Origin: Spirochaetia bacterium
GTDB taxonomy: Bacteria > Spirochaetota > Spirochaetia > JABMQR01
Direction of reading: 5' to 3'
DNA: 5,670 bases
Assembly (NCBI GenBank): GCA_016784705.1
Contig: JADHUD010000169.1
Location: forward strand, 1-5,670
A program made the translations under genes and the position numbers. Positions within the stretch are counted from its first letter, which is position 1. Each line of letters opens with the position of its first letter. The notes beneath the pieces are model-generated. The model was not told the origin of the DNA. It did not search any database and worked only from the letters and a program-made list of their open reading frames with translations. This document shows positions 1-5,087 of this stretch, piece after piece.

Positions 1-662
1 GACCTCACTAAATTCCTGATTTCCAGAATACGCTGTGCAGTAATTACCGGAGAAACCCTGTCGACCGCCTCTGAATTCTTGTACGTATCAAGTATTAAAG
101 TTTCTGTCGGGATGTCCGGATATCCCGGGGTTATACTGATCCCGAATCTGTCAAGTTGGGATTCCGGCAGTTTGTAGGTTCCGGCATACCAGAAAGGATT
201 TTGCGCTGCTGCTACAAAAAAAGGTGCCGGCATTGGGTACCGCACTCCATCTACCGTTACTGCCTCTTCCTGCATTGCCTCCAGAAGTGCGGATTGGGTT
301 CTTGCCGGAGCCCTGTTCAACTCATCAGCCAGAATAAACTGATGTCTGAGGGGACCCTCACGAAAGATAAATTCATGTTTAACCGGATCCCAGATTGTCA
401 TACCGGTGATATCTCCCGGCAATAGATCGGGAGTAAACTGGATACGTCCATAATCAAGACTGCTTGCTTTTGCCAGACAGCGAAGTAATGTTGTTTTTCC
501 AACCCCTGATACATCCTCTATCAATGTATGCAGGCCTGATACAAGTGCTTTAGCCATTAGGGATACAACAGCTGGTTTTCCGAGATAGCCTTTTGCCGTT
601 TCATTGATCAGTTCTTGAACAGAAGCCGCAGCAATTTCGTATTGTGTGTTTTCATAGTTCAT
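1..662 (-). CDS. MoxR-family AAA+ ATPase, N-terminal part (3' end outside window)
   Basis: The frame stays open from ATG (662-660) to the window edge, giving 220 residues of a family usually about 310-340 long. Visible motifs are Walker A EDVSGVGKTT (residues 49-58), the MoxR Walker B and following segment FILADELNRAPARTQSALLEAMQE (109-132), sensor 1 AAQNP (152-156), and the GTYKLPESQLDRF segment (161-173) with the likely arginine finger at R172. The Walker A loop has SG where PG is usual; the nucleotide-binding residues G-x-G-K-T are intact. MoxR ATPases are cytoplasmic chaperone-like hexamers that act with von Willebrand A-domain proteins to mature or insert metal cofactors and complexes. 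Partner genes (DUF58, vWA) would normally lie downstream, outside this window, so the client is unknown. The start is supported by AAAGGA at 669-674, six bases from the ATG. The family call is firm; the specific role is not known. Confidence 0.95.
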   Translation of the reverse strand, partial: MNYENTQYEIAAASVQELINETAKGYLGKPAVVSLMAKALVSGLHTLIEDVSGVGKTTLLRCLAKASSLDYGRIQFTPDLLPGDITGMTIWDPVKHEFIFREGPLRHQFILADELNRAPARTQSALLEAMQEEAVTVDGVRYPMPAPFFVAAAQNPFWYAGTYKLPESQLDRFGISITPGYPDIPTETLILDTYKNSEAVDRVSPVITAQRILEIRNLVR

Positions 663-668
663 ATACTA

Positions 669-674
669 TCCTTT
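669..674 (-). promoter_or_regulatory. Ribosome binding site of the MoxR-type gene
   Basis: AAAGGA on the minus strand, six bases upstream of the ATG at 662. It fixes the start, since no other in-frame start with a comparable site lies nearby. Confidence 0.7.
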
Positions 675-702
675 GCAGGGCAGGAAGGAGCAGCTGCACA
701 GC

Positions 703-731
703 TTTCGTAAGAATCTCTGCTGTATACGAAA
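703..731. repeat. 7-bp inverted repeat in the moxR-type leader
   Basis: TTTCGTA (703-709) and TACGAAA (725-731) are perfect reverse complements separated by 15 bases. In the predicted minus-strand leader RNA this would form a small hairpin about 30 bases upstream of the ribosome binding site. It lies immediately next to, and shares two bases with, the inverted repeat at 730-770. It could be a leader RNA element or an operator; the sequence cannot distinguish these. Confidence 0.4.
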
Positions 732-770
732 TTGACCTGATCCCTGTTTCTGTTTGCGCTGAGGTCAATT
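730..770. repeat. 9-bp inverted repeat between the phosphatase and MoxR-type genes
   Basis: AATTGACCT (730-738) and AGGTCAATT (762-770) are perfect reverse complements with a 22-base spacer. The arms lie in the space between the end of the phosphatase gene (861) and the start of the MoxR-type gene (662), and inside the leader predicted from the promoter at 810-818. Possible roles are a leader hairpin, a protein binding site for a dimer, or a transcript end. There is no T-run after either arm, so a simple intrinsic terminator is unlikely. Confidence 0.45.
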
Positions 771-809
771 ATATGAAATAGATATGGTATTACGACCCCG
801 GCAGTTGAA

Positions 810-838
810 ATTATAGCATGATTTATAGGTGAGCAGAA
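810..838 (-). promoter_or_regulatory. Extended -10 promoter for the MoxR-type gene
   Basis: On the minus strand TGCTATAAT (818-810) is a full extended -10 element. The sequence 17 bases upstream, TTCTGC (838-833), is a poor -35, as is common for extended -10 promoters. Transcription would start near 803, giving a leader of about 140 nt. A short palindrome AACAA-T-TTGTT (837-847) touches the -35 position and could be an operator. The assignment is by consensus only. Confidence 0.5.
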
Positions 839-860
839 CAATTTGTTAGATCGTTGCTGC

Positions 861-1337
861 TTACTTGCCCGGGTTGAGGATCATAAACTGCTCTGCAGAT
901 TGGAGCTGTTTCCAAAGATCCTGAATATCCAGAATAACTGCAGTAGATGTATGCATATAAATATCCTGCTGCGCCAGATATGAAGCAAACTCGCTGATTC
1001 CCGGGTTGTGACCGAAAATAAGTACAGTTTTTTTGTCTTCCGGTATTGCGGCGGCAGCAGTAATAAAATCTATAACTTCTCCCTGATAGAGAGAAGGTCT
1101 TTCTTCAATGTTTTCATGAGGGATAGTAAAACTATCAGCAACTGCCTGCGCAGTACCTAAAGCTCTCTTTGCAGGGCTGGAAAGCAGATAATCCGGTATA
1201 ATACCCAGATATTTAATTTTATTTGCAATTTGAGAAGCTTCTCGAATTCCTTTTTTTTTAAGTTGCCGTTCAAAATCATTACTGTCAGACTGTTCCCAGT
1301 CTGATTTTGCATGGCGTATGAGAATAAGCGTTTTCAG
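861..1337 (-). CDS. sixA: SixA-like phosphohistidine phosphatase (histidine phosphatase superfamily, COG2062)
   Basis: A protein of 158 residues when started at CTG (1337-1335). It opens with the catalytic motif LIRHAKSDW (residues 6-14; H9 would be the phosphorylated nucleophile), followed by SSPAKR (53-58, phosphate-binding R58), PSLYQGE (81-87) and FGHNPG (108-113, second catalytic H110). The length is typical for this family. Family members remove phosphate from histidine residues of phosphotransfer proteins; the partner here is unknown. ATG at 1418 is in frame but would add 27 residues of no family resemblance, all overlapping the transporter gene. The CTG instead has GGAGG at 1349-1345, seven bases away, and overlaps the transporter stop as CTGA, the classic arrangement for coupled translation. 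It is therefore the second gene of an operon with the MFS transporter. Family call is firm; the CTG start is well supported but unproven. Confidence 0.9.
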   Translation of the reverse strand: MKTLILIRHAKSDWEQSDSNDFERQLKKKGIREASQIANKIKYLGIIPDYLLSSPAKRALGTAQAVADSFTIPHENIEERPSLYQGEVIDFITAAAAIPEDKKTVLIFGHNPGISEFASYLAQQDIYMHTSTAVILDIQDLWKQLQSAEQFMILNPGK

Positions 1338-2494
1338 ACAGGAACCTCCATAGCTGCTGCAGAATTTTTCCAGAGATAGAGCAGCAGTACTATGCTTACA
1401 GTTATGGGAATCAGGCAAAAGAGGAGGGAAGATGCGAACCCGAAGTTATCAATGAGAAAGCCGAAAAGCATGGGACTTACAGAACCCGTAATAGTTAATG
1501 CTCCCATCAATATGCCATATATTGCACCTGTTCCAAAATTTGTACCGAATTTAGTAAGCAGTATAGTCTGCGAAATAACACATCCGGAAGTGAATCCCCC
1601 AAAAAGTAAGACTGCAACATAGTATAGCACATCGGTGAGCTGCAGGCTGAGTAAAAATATTTCCGGTACTACCATGATTGAGGAAATTATAAGAAGGGAT
1701 AGCGGATTGAATCGTGATGCCAGTTTTCCGGCTGCCAGAGAGCCGGGAATTCCTCCGGCAAAAAAGAGTGCGGCAGCATATGCCGCTTTATCGGGTTCAA
1801 AATGGGCTGCCTTTACGAATAAGATGGGGAGAAAGTTGAGTATTGCTGAAATTGATAGAATGCGAAAAATTATTGTTACAATAAACAGGAGGAAATATGG
1901 GTTTGTTGGTTTTTTTGCAGCGGCAATGGCGGGTTTGCCCCTTTGAATGGGGTTTACAACAGGTAATTGGACTTTTCCAGAATTTAAAAAAAGAAATCCC
2001 ATAATATAGCCGGGAATAGCGCTGATGATCAGAACCCCGCTTGTTCCGACCCGGATTAACAGATATCCGTTTACCAGATACATTATCAGTATTGCTGCTG
2101 TTCCGTAGGTTTCATAGATTCCAAGAATTCTTGCTTTTCCCTCTGTTACGGTGTCATTGATCATTGCATACATTATTGGATGAAAAGTGCTTACTCCAAT
2201 TGCTGTAAAGGCAATTATGATAAGAAATGCAGCTAATGATGTGGAAAATCCTGCTGCAGTTAAACCTAGTGATGAAAGAAAAAATCCGTAACCGATTATT
2301 CTTTCCCGGTGAAAACGATCTGACAGTTTTCCCATAATGATGGATCCAATCGCCAGAATGACCATGAATAGCGTCAGGATGCTGCCCGCTGCAGTGTAAG
2401 AGAGTTCATATTTCACCAGTATTACCGGAAGAATCAGGGGGAGTATGAAAATAAAGATATCATTTGCACTATGTCCGAAATATTTCAGCTTCAT
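1334..2494 (-). CDS. Major facilitator superfamily transporter, 12 membrane segments
   Basis: A 386-residue inner-membrane protein with hydrophobic segments in two sixes, split by a polar basic loop at about residues 172-199. MFS motif A is clear between segments 2 and 3 (GKLSDRFHRER, 55-65) and a weaker echo, GKLASRFNP (256-264), sits in the second half. The segment GVSTFHPIMYAMI (100-112) resembles the S-x-FHP region of fosmidomycin-resistance (Fsr)-type exporters, so a drug or small-metabolite antiporter is the best guess; the substrate cannot be read from sequence. It is the first gene of a two-gene unit and its TGA overlaps the CTG of the phosphatase. The ATG at 2494 is the only plausible start because an in-frame TAA lies 12 bases upstream. 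There is no ribosome binding site before it, and the promoter spacing suggests a leaderless transcript. Family call firm, Fsr-like assignment tentative. Confidence 0.93.
   Translation of the reverse strand: MKLKYFGHSANDIFIFILPLILPVILVKYELSYTAAGSILTLFMVILAIGSIIMGKLSDRFHRERIIGYGFFLSSLGLTAAGFSTSLAAFLIIIAFTAIGVSTFHPIMYAMINDTVTEGKARILGIYETYGTAAILIMYLVNGYLLIRVGTSGVLIISAIPGYIMGFLFLNSGKVQLPVVNPIQRGKPAIAAAKKPTNPYFLLFIVTIIFRILSISAILNFLPILFVKAAHFEPDKAAYAAALFFAGGIPGSLAAGKLASRFNPLSLLIISSIMVVPEIFLLSLQLTDVLYYVAVLLFGGFTSGCVISQTILLTKFGTNFGTGAIYGILMGALTITGSVSPMLFGFLIDNFGFASSLLFCLIPITVSIVLLLYLWKNSAAAMEVPV
1335..1349 (-). promoter_or_regulatory. Ribosome binding site and CTG start joining transporter and phosphatase
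   Basis: GGAGG (1349-1345), seven bases, then CTG (1337-1335), whose last two bases are the first two of the transporter TGA stop (1336-1334). No ATG, GTG or TTG occurs in frame between this site and the RHA motif. This site decides the start of the phosphatase. Confidence 0.65.
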
Positions 2495-2500
2495 GGAATT

Positions 2501-2529
2501 GTTTTAGGTTATTTTTTCATTAATGTCAA
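2501..2529 (-). promoter_or_regulatory. Promoter of the MFS-phosphatase operon, positioned for leaderless transcription
   Basis: A perfect -35 TTGACA (2529-2524), 17-base spacer, and -10 TAAAAC (2506-2501, four of six). Standard spacing puts +1 at 2494, the A of the transporter ATG. The absence of a purine-rich site before the ATG agrees with this. Confidence 0.55.
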
Positions 2530-2604
2530 AGGATCTTGCTGCTGTTTTGATCTCTTTACACCGGACTTCTTTAATCATATGAGAATATAAGACAGGGTAT
2601 GTTT

Positions 2605-2632
2605 TTGCATGTTGCTTTTTTAACAATATATA
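2605..2632 (+). promoter_or_regulatory. Possible promoter for the flavodoxin gene
   Basis: TTGCAT (2605-2610), 16-base spacer, TATATA (2627-2632). A second -10-like TATACT lies at 2639-2644. The 250-base space between the divergent transporter and flavodoxin genes must hold the flavodoxin promoter, and this is the best match, though only moderate. Confidence 0.3.
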
Positions 2633-2727
2633 GTAGACTATACTAATTGAGGCAATTTGTTATTGCAAACAATACTTTTCGACAACACGCAGACCAGCGC
2701 GAGCAAGTTTTCAGGTATTCACTATGC

Positions 2728-2744
2728 AAAGGAGGAGACGGTTG
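2728..2744 (+). promoter_or_regulatory. Ribosome binding site and TTG start of the flavodoxin gene
   Basis: AAAGGAGG (2728-2735), six bases, TTG (2742-2744). This near-perfect site lies inside the frame that opens at ATG 2724, so the upstream ATG is probably not the start. Confidence 0.7.
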
Positions 2745-3230
2745 AACGTACTGATAGTTCATGATTCAAAGTTCGGCAATGGAGAAAAAATAGCCGAGAA
2801 AATGAGAGAGGAGTTTGAGAAGACAGGCGCATCGGTAAAGATCAGTCATGTCAGTGATTCTTCATCATTACCCATGAGGGAAGAATTCCCGGATTTGCTG
2901 ATTGTTGGTGCGGCAGTCCGGATGTTCAGAGTAAGTCCTGCTTCAAAGAAGTGGCTCAACCAACTTGATAAAAATGCCAGGAAAGCCGGTGCAACTATTG
3001 TGTTCGGTTCTGTCTACCTCACCCATGCGCTGAAGGAAAATTCAATTAAGGGATTTGGAAGAAGGTATTTACGGTTTATGCAAAAAATGAAGAGCCTTGA
3101 TTTCGTATATCCGAAATTGTTTTCAGGTCAGGTAAAGGGACAGGAGGGACCTTTGTATGAGGATGTTCTTCCAGCAGTGGAAGAATTCACTCAATCGCTG
3201 AAAAAATGGATGACAGAAAATAAAATTTAA
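2742..3230 (+). CDS. Flavodoxin-fold protein
   Basis: A 162-residue protein from TTG (2742). The N-terminus MNVLIVHDSKFGNGEKIA holds beta-1 and the FMN phosphate-binding loop SKFGNGEKIA (residues 9-18). PDLLIVGAAVRMFRVSPASKKWL (50-72) matches the second flavin loop region of short-chain flavodoxin-domain proteins (commonly S-P-T-R-M-F), here with AAV in place of the SPT-like triplet. TIVFGSVYL (85-93) is the next strand and loop. Length is that of a single-domain flavodoxin; it could carry electrons or act as a small oxidoreductase. The in-frame ATG at 2724 is unlikely to be used, because the excellent AAAGGAGG site (2728-2735) lies downstream of it and points six bases ahead to the TTG. Starting there also gives the usual flavodoxin N-terminus. 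It stands upstream of the TlpA and CcdA genes in the same direction, with a promoter between. Cytoplasmic; partner unknown. Confidence 0.88.
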   Translation: MNVLIVHDSKFGNGEKIAEKMREEFEKTGASVKISHVSDSSSLPMREEFPDLLIVGAAVRMFRVSPASKKWLNQLDKNARKAGATIVFGSVYLTHALKENSIKGFGRRYLRFMQKMKSLDFVYPKLFSGQVKGQEGPLYEDVLPAVEEFTQSLKKWMTENKI

Positions 3231-3255
3231 CACAATCGAACGAGGAAACTATAAA
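3227..3255 (+). promoter_or_regulatory. Upstream promoter (P1) of the TlpA-like gene
   Basis: TTAACA (3227-3232, five of six) overlaps the flavodoxin stop codon; 17 bases later is TATAAA (3250-3255, five of six). Transcription would begin near 3262. The -10 hexamer is duplicated in the adjacent 9-bp repeat. Confidence 0.4.
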
Positions 3256-3267
3256 ATCTATAAAATC
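3250..3267. repeat. Perfect 9-bp tandem repeat (x2) upstream of the TlpA-like gene
   Basis: TATAAAATC occurs twice in direct succession (3250-3258 and 3259-3267), five bases before the -35 of promoter P2. It duplicates the P1 -10 hexamer and also gives an A/T-rich block where an UP element would sit for P2. Confidence 0.55.
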
Positions 3268-3272
3268 CTTTA

Positions 3273-3301
3273 TTGACATCAACCTTCATAGTTATTATCT
3301 T
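3273..3301 (+). promoter_or_regulatory. Proximal promoter (P2) of the TlpA-like gene
   Basis: Perfect -35 TTGACA (3273-3278), 17-base spacer, -10 TATCTT (3296-3301, four of six). Transcription would start near 3308, leaving an 18-nt leader that holds the AAGG ribosome binding site (3313-3316). Confidence 0.5.
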
Positions 3302-3325
3302 ACAAAAAAGGTAAGGTAAAAAATT

Positions 3326-3868
3326 ATGAAAAGATTAATAATCACTTTTACTATGGTAACTCTGCTTATGCTTGGAACAGTTTCAGCAGTTTCAATTGAA
3401 ACTCTGAATGAGAAATTCATGGCACAAGGATTTTCAATTCCCAAAACAACACTGGCATCAATAGACTTTGAACTAAAAAATATTGAAGGGAAAATGGAAA
3501 ATCTTTCAGATTATAAAGGGAAAGTAGTATTTCTAAACTTCTGGGCAACCTGGTGCGGACCTTGCAGACTTGAGATGCCGTCCATGCAGAAACTGTATGA
3601 TGAATTCAAGGATGATGGTTTGGAAATTGTTGCTGTAAATCTGGGTGAGCGTCAGAAAACAGTTGTCAAGTACCTTGAAGAAAACAAGCTCACTTTCCCG
3701 GTACTTCTGGATGAAACTAATATGGTTGCAGGAATATATGGAGCCAGAAGTATTCCTACAACCTACATTATTGATAGAGAAGGGAACATTCTCAGTATGA
3801 CAGTAGGGACAAGAGAGTGGTATTCGGAAGAATCGAGAGCACTTTTTTCTGAAATTCTCTCTTTCTGA
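3326..3868 (+). CDS. tlpA: Exported TlpA/ResA-type thiol-disulfide oxidoreductase
   Basis: A 180-residue thioredoxin-fold protein. Residues 1-21 are a Sec signal (basic MKR, hydrophobic core, V-S-A before the likely cut at 21/22); there is no lipobox cysteine, so it is either released or held by an uncleaved anchor. A TlpA/ResA-like lead-in, DFELKNIEGKMENLSDYKGKVV (47-68), precedes the active site FWATWCGPC (72-80; C77 and C80), followed by RLEMPSM with E83, a position occupied by glutamate in ResA-type proteins. The cis-proline is in S-I-P-T-T (142-146, P144). Such proteins reduce disulfides outside the cytoplasm, for example in apocytochrome c, and are kept reduced by CcdA or DsbD. The CcdA gene follows 98 bases downstream, which supports this pairing. 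ATG at 3326 is chosen for the signal peptide and AAGG nine bases upstream. Two promoters precede it. The precise substrate is unknown. Confidence 0.93.
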   Translation: MKRLIITFTMVTLLMLGTVSAVSIETLNEKFMAQGFSIPKTTLASIDFELKNIEGKMENLSDYKGKVVFLNFWATWCGPCRLEMPSMQKLYDEFKDDGLEIVAVNLGERQKTVVKYLEENKLTFPVLLDETNMVAGIYGARSIPTTYIIDREGNILSMTVGTREWYSEESRALFSEILSF

Positions 3869-3905
3869 GGAACTGTGATTTTTCCGGGCTCAATGCAGCA
3901 TATAT

Positions 3906-3934
3906 TTGAACACTTTTCATCAACCTCTTATAAA
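3906..3934 (+). promoter_or_regulatory. Promoter of ccdA
   Basis: TTGAAC (3906-3911, four of six), 17-base spacer, TATAAA (3929-3934, five of six). Transcription would start near 3941 with a 26-nt leader. The -10 lies in the first copy of a 12-bp tandem repeat. Transcription reading through from the TlpA-like gene is also possible because I see no terminator between them. Confidence 0.45.
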
Positions 3935-3948
3935 GTCTCTTATAAAGT
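3925..3948. repeat. Perfect 12-bp tandem repeat (x2) upstream of ccdA
   Basis: CTCTTATAAAGT at 3925-3936 is repeated exactly at 3937-3948, so the TATAAA -10 hexamer is present twice, 12 bases apart. The pair is bracketed by inverted arms ATCAAC (3919-3924) and GTTGAT (3947-3952). Confidence 0.6.
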
Positions 3949-3966
3949 TGATATCGGCGGCTTTTT

Positions 3967-4959
3967 ATGAATGTTAATATATTTATCGCTTTTACTGCTG
4001 GGATAGTATCCTTCTTATCCCCCTGCATTTTCCCCGTTATTCCATCATATTTAACCTATATAGGGGGTCTCAGCCTTAATGAGATACAGGCCAGCAGAAA
4101 GAGCCGTATAAGACTTTTTCTCAATTCACTGCTTTTTGTTGTGGGATTCACCTTGATTTTCACCATCCTTGGAGTCTTTTTCAGCGGCGTGGGAGTTGCT
4201 TTAAGCGGTGCAGCTAAGTATATCAATATGGGTGCAGGTGTTATTGTCATTATTTTGGGTTTGAATTTCATCTTTGATTTTTGGAAAATACTGAATCTTG
4301 AGAAAAAATTTCATTTCAATAAAAAACCCGGAGGCGCAATAGGATCTGTACTGTTGGGGATGGCCTTTGGTGCCGGGTGGACTCCGTGTATTGGTCCTAT
4401 TCTTGCCACAATTCTTTTTCTCGCAAGTGGTTCAGGTTCAGTCGGGCGTGGAGCAGGTCTGCTGCTTGTATATTCAGCAGGGTTGGGGCTGCCTTTTATC
4501 ATAGCTGGTCTGTTTATAGTAAAATTTCAGAAATTATTTGCCCGGGTAAGAAAATATCTGCATGCAATTAAAATTGGGAGCGGTATTTTTCTCGTTTTTA
4601 TAGGAATTCTAATTTTCAGCGGACGTTTGGCAAGAATTAATATATTTTTATTCAGGGTCTCAAGCGGTATAGAATCCTTGAATGCAGAGTTTCCAATAGC
4701 TGCTGCTATAGTTTCAGGATTGATATTTTTTATTCCTGCGGTTTTTATTGGTCTCTCGTTTGTTAAACGGGTAAATCAGCGAAATGCAGGCGTTGAATCA
4801 GAGGCTGGATTAGAAGTTGAAGAACAGGTCCTGCCCAAGTTTCCCAAAGGGAGATTAATTTTTACTGTGCTGTTTCTGGTGATATCAATACTGAGTTTTG
4901 CCGGAGTTCTGGACATAGGAAGTTTACTAAGCAGCTGGCTTACTTTTCAGGGTATCTGA
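3967..4959 (+). CDS. ccdA: CcdA/DsbD-family transmembrane thiol electron carrier with C-terminal extension
   Basis: A 330-residue membrane protein. The first membrane segment holds GIVSFLSPCIFPVIPSYLTYI (residues 12-32, C20) and the fourth holds GMAFGAGWTPCIGPILA (131-147, C141), the paired cysteines of CcdA. Six core segments lie at about 5-34, 50-72, 82-104, 125-153, 162-186 and 200-219. Known family function: passing electrons from cytoplasmic thioredoxin to thiol proteins outside the membrane. The TlpA-like gene directly upstream is the probable acceptor. Typical CcdA ends near residue 220-240; here about 110 residues follow, with two more hydrophobic segments (about 242-266 and 296-318) joined by a charged linker (267-295, including ESEAGLEVEEQ). 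No thioredoxin domain is present, so it is not full DsbD. The ATG at 3967 has only a weak GGCGG (3956-3960) before it. Family call is firm. Confidence 0.93.
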   Translation: MNVNIFIAFTAGIVSFLSPCIFPVIPSYLTYIGGLSLNEIQASRKSRIRLFLNSLLFVVGFTLIFTILGVFFSGVGVALSGAAKYINMGAGVIVIILGLNFIFDFWKILNLEKKFHFNKKPGGAIGSVLLGMAFGAGWTPCIGPILATILFLASGSGSVGRGAGLLLVYSAGLGLPFIIAGLFIVKFQKLFARVRKYLHAIKIGSGIFLVFIGILIFSGRLARINIFLFRVSSGIESLNAEFPIAAAIVSGLIFFIPAVFIGLSFVKRVNQRNAGVESEAGLEVEEQVLPKFPKGRLIFTVLFLVISILSFAGVLDIGSLLSSWLTFQGI

Positions 4960-5087
4960 TATACAGAAGGAAGTTCGGAGCAAGGTATCAATCTGGAAAA
5001 ATGAGGAAATAGCAAAAATGAGGGAATACATGAGGGAGCAGTAATCAGTTTTCCATCCCACCCCCATCATCTTCCGTCTGTTATCTT
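4960..5087. other. Junction between convergent ccdA and acyl-CoA synthetase genes
   Basis: A space of 128 bases. The first part is purine-rich on the plus strand with a degenerate repeat: AAAAATGAGG at 4997-5006 and 5014-5023, then ATGAGGGA at 5018-5025 and 5030-5037. The second part (about 5049-5089) is pyrimidine-rich. I see no convincing GC-rich hairpin with a T-run on either strand, so no intrinsic terminator is called. Confidence 0.4.

Noticed and set aside
156..425. Plus-strand open frame of 89 codons
   Set aside because: It lies entirely antisense to the well-conserved MoxR ATPase core; the peptide is rich in C, R and H and typical of a shadow frame.
659..841. 60-codon minus-strand frame starting at TTG 841 whose TGA overlaps the MoxR-type ATG as ATGA
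   Set aside because: The overlap looks like translational coupling, but the peptide has no recognisable domain, the TTG has no ribosome binding site, and the frame crosses the predicted promoter and both inverted repeats.
1338..1418. 27-residue N-terminal extension of the phosphatase from ATG 1418
   Set aside because: It overlaps transporter coding sequence, does not resemble the family, and a strong ribosome binding site points to the CTG at 1337.
1392..1946. Two plus-strand open frames (1392-1622 and 1635-1946)
   Set aside because: Both are antisense to the MFS transporter, whose motifs and membrane segments explain the sequence.
2652..2672. Short overlapping inverted repeats (GCAAT/ATTGC and TTGTT/AACAA) upstream of the flavodoxin gene
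   Set aside because: Five-bp arms in A/T-rich DNA are expected by chance; recorded only as a weak possible operator.
3792..4028. Minus-strand open frame across the tlpA-ccdA junction
   Set aside because: It runs through the ends of two well-supported genes and the repeat-bearing promoter and has no domain.
4056..4571. Open frames within ccdA on both strands (4056-4271, 4311-4502, 4377-4571)
   Set aside because: These are shadows of the CcdA coding sequence, which has both conserved cysteine motifs and continuous membrane segments.
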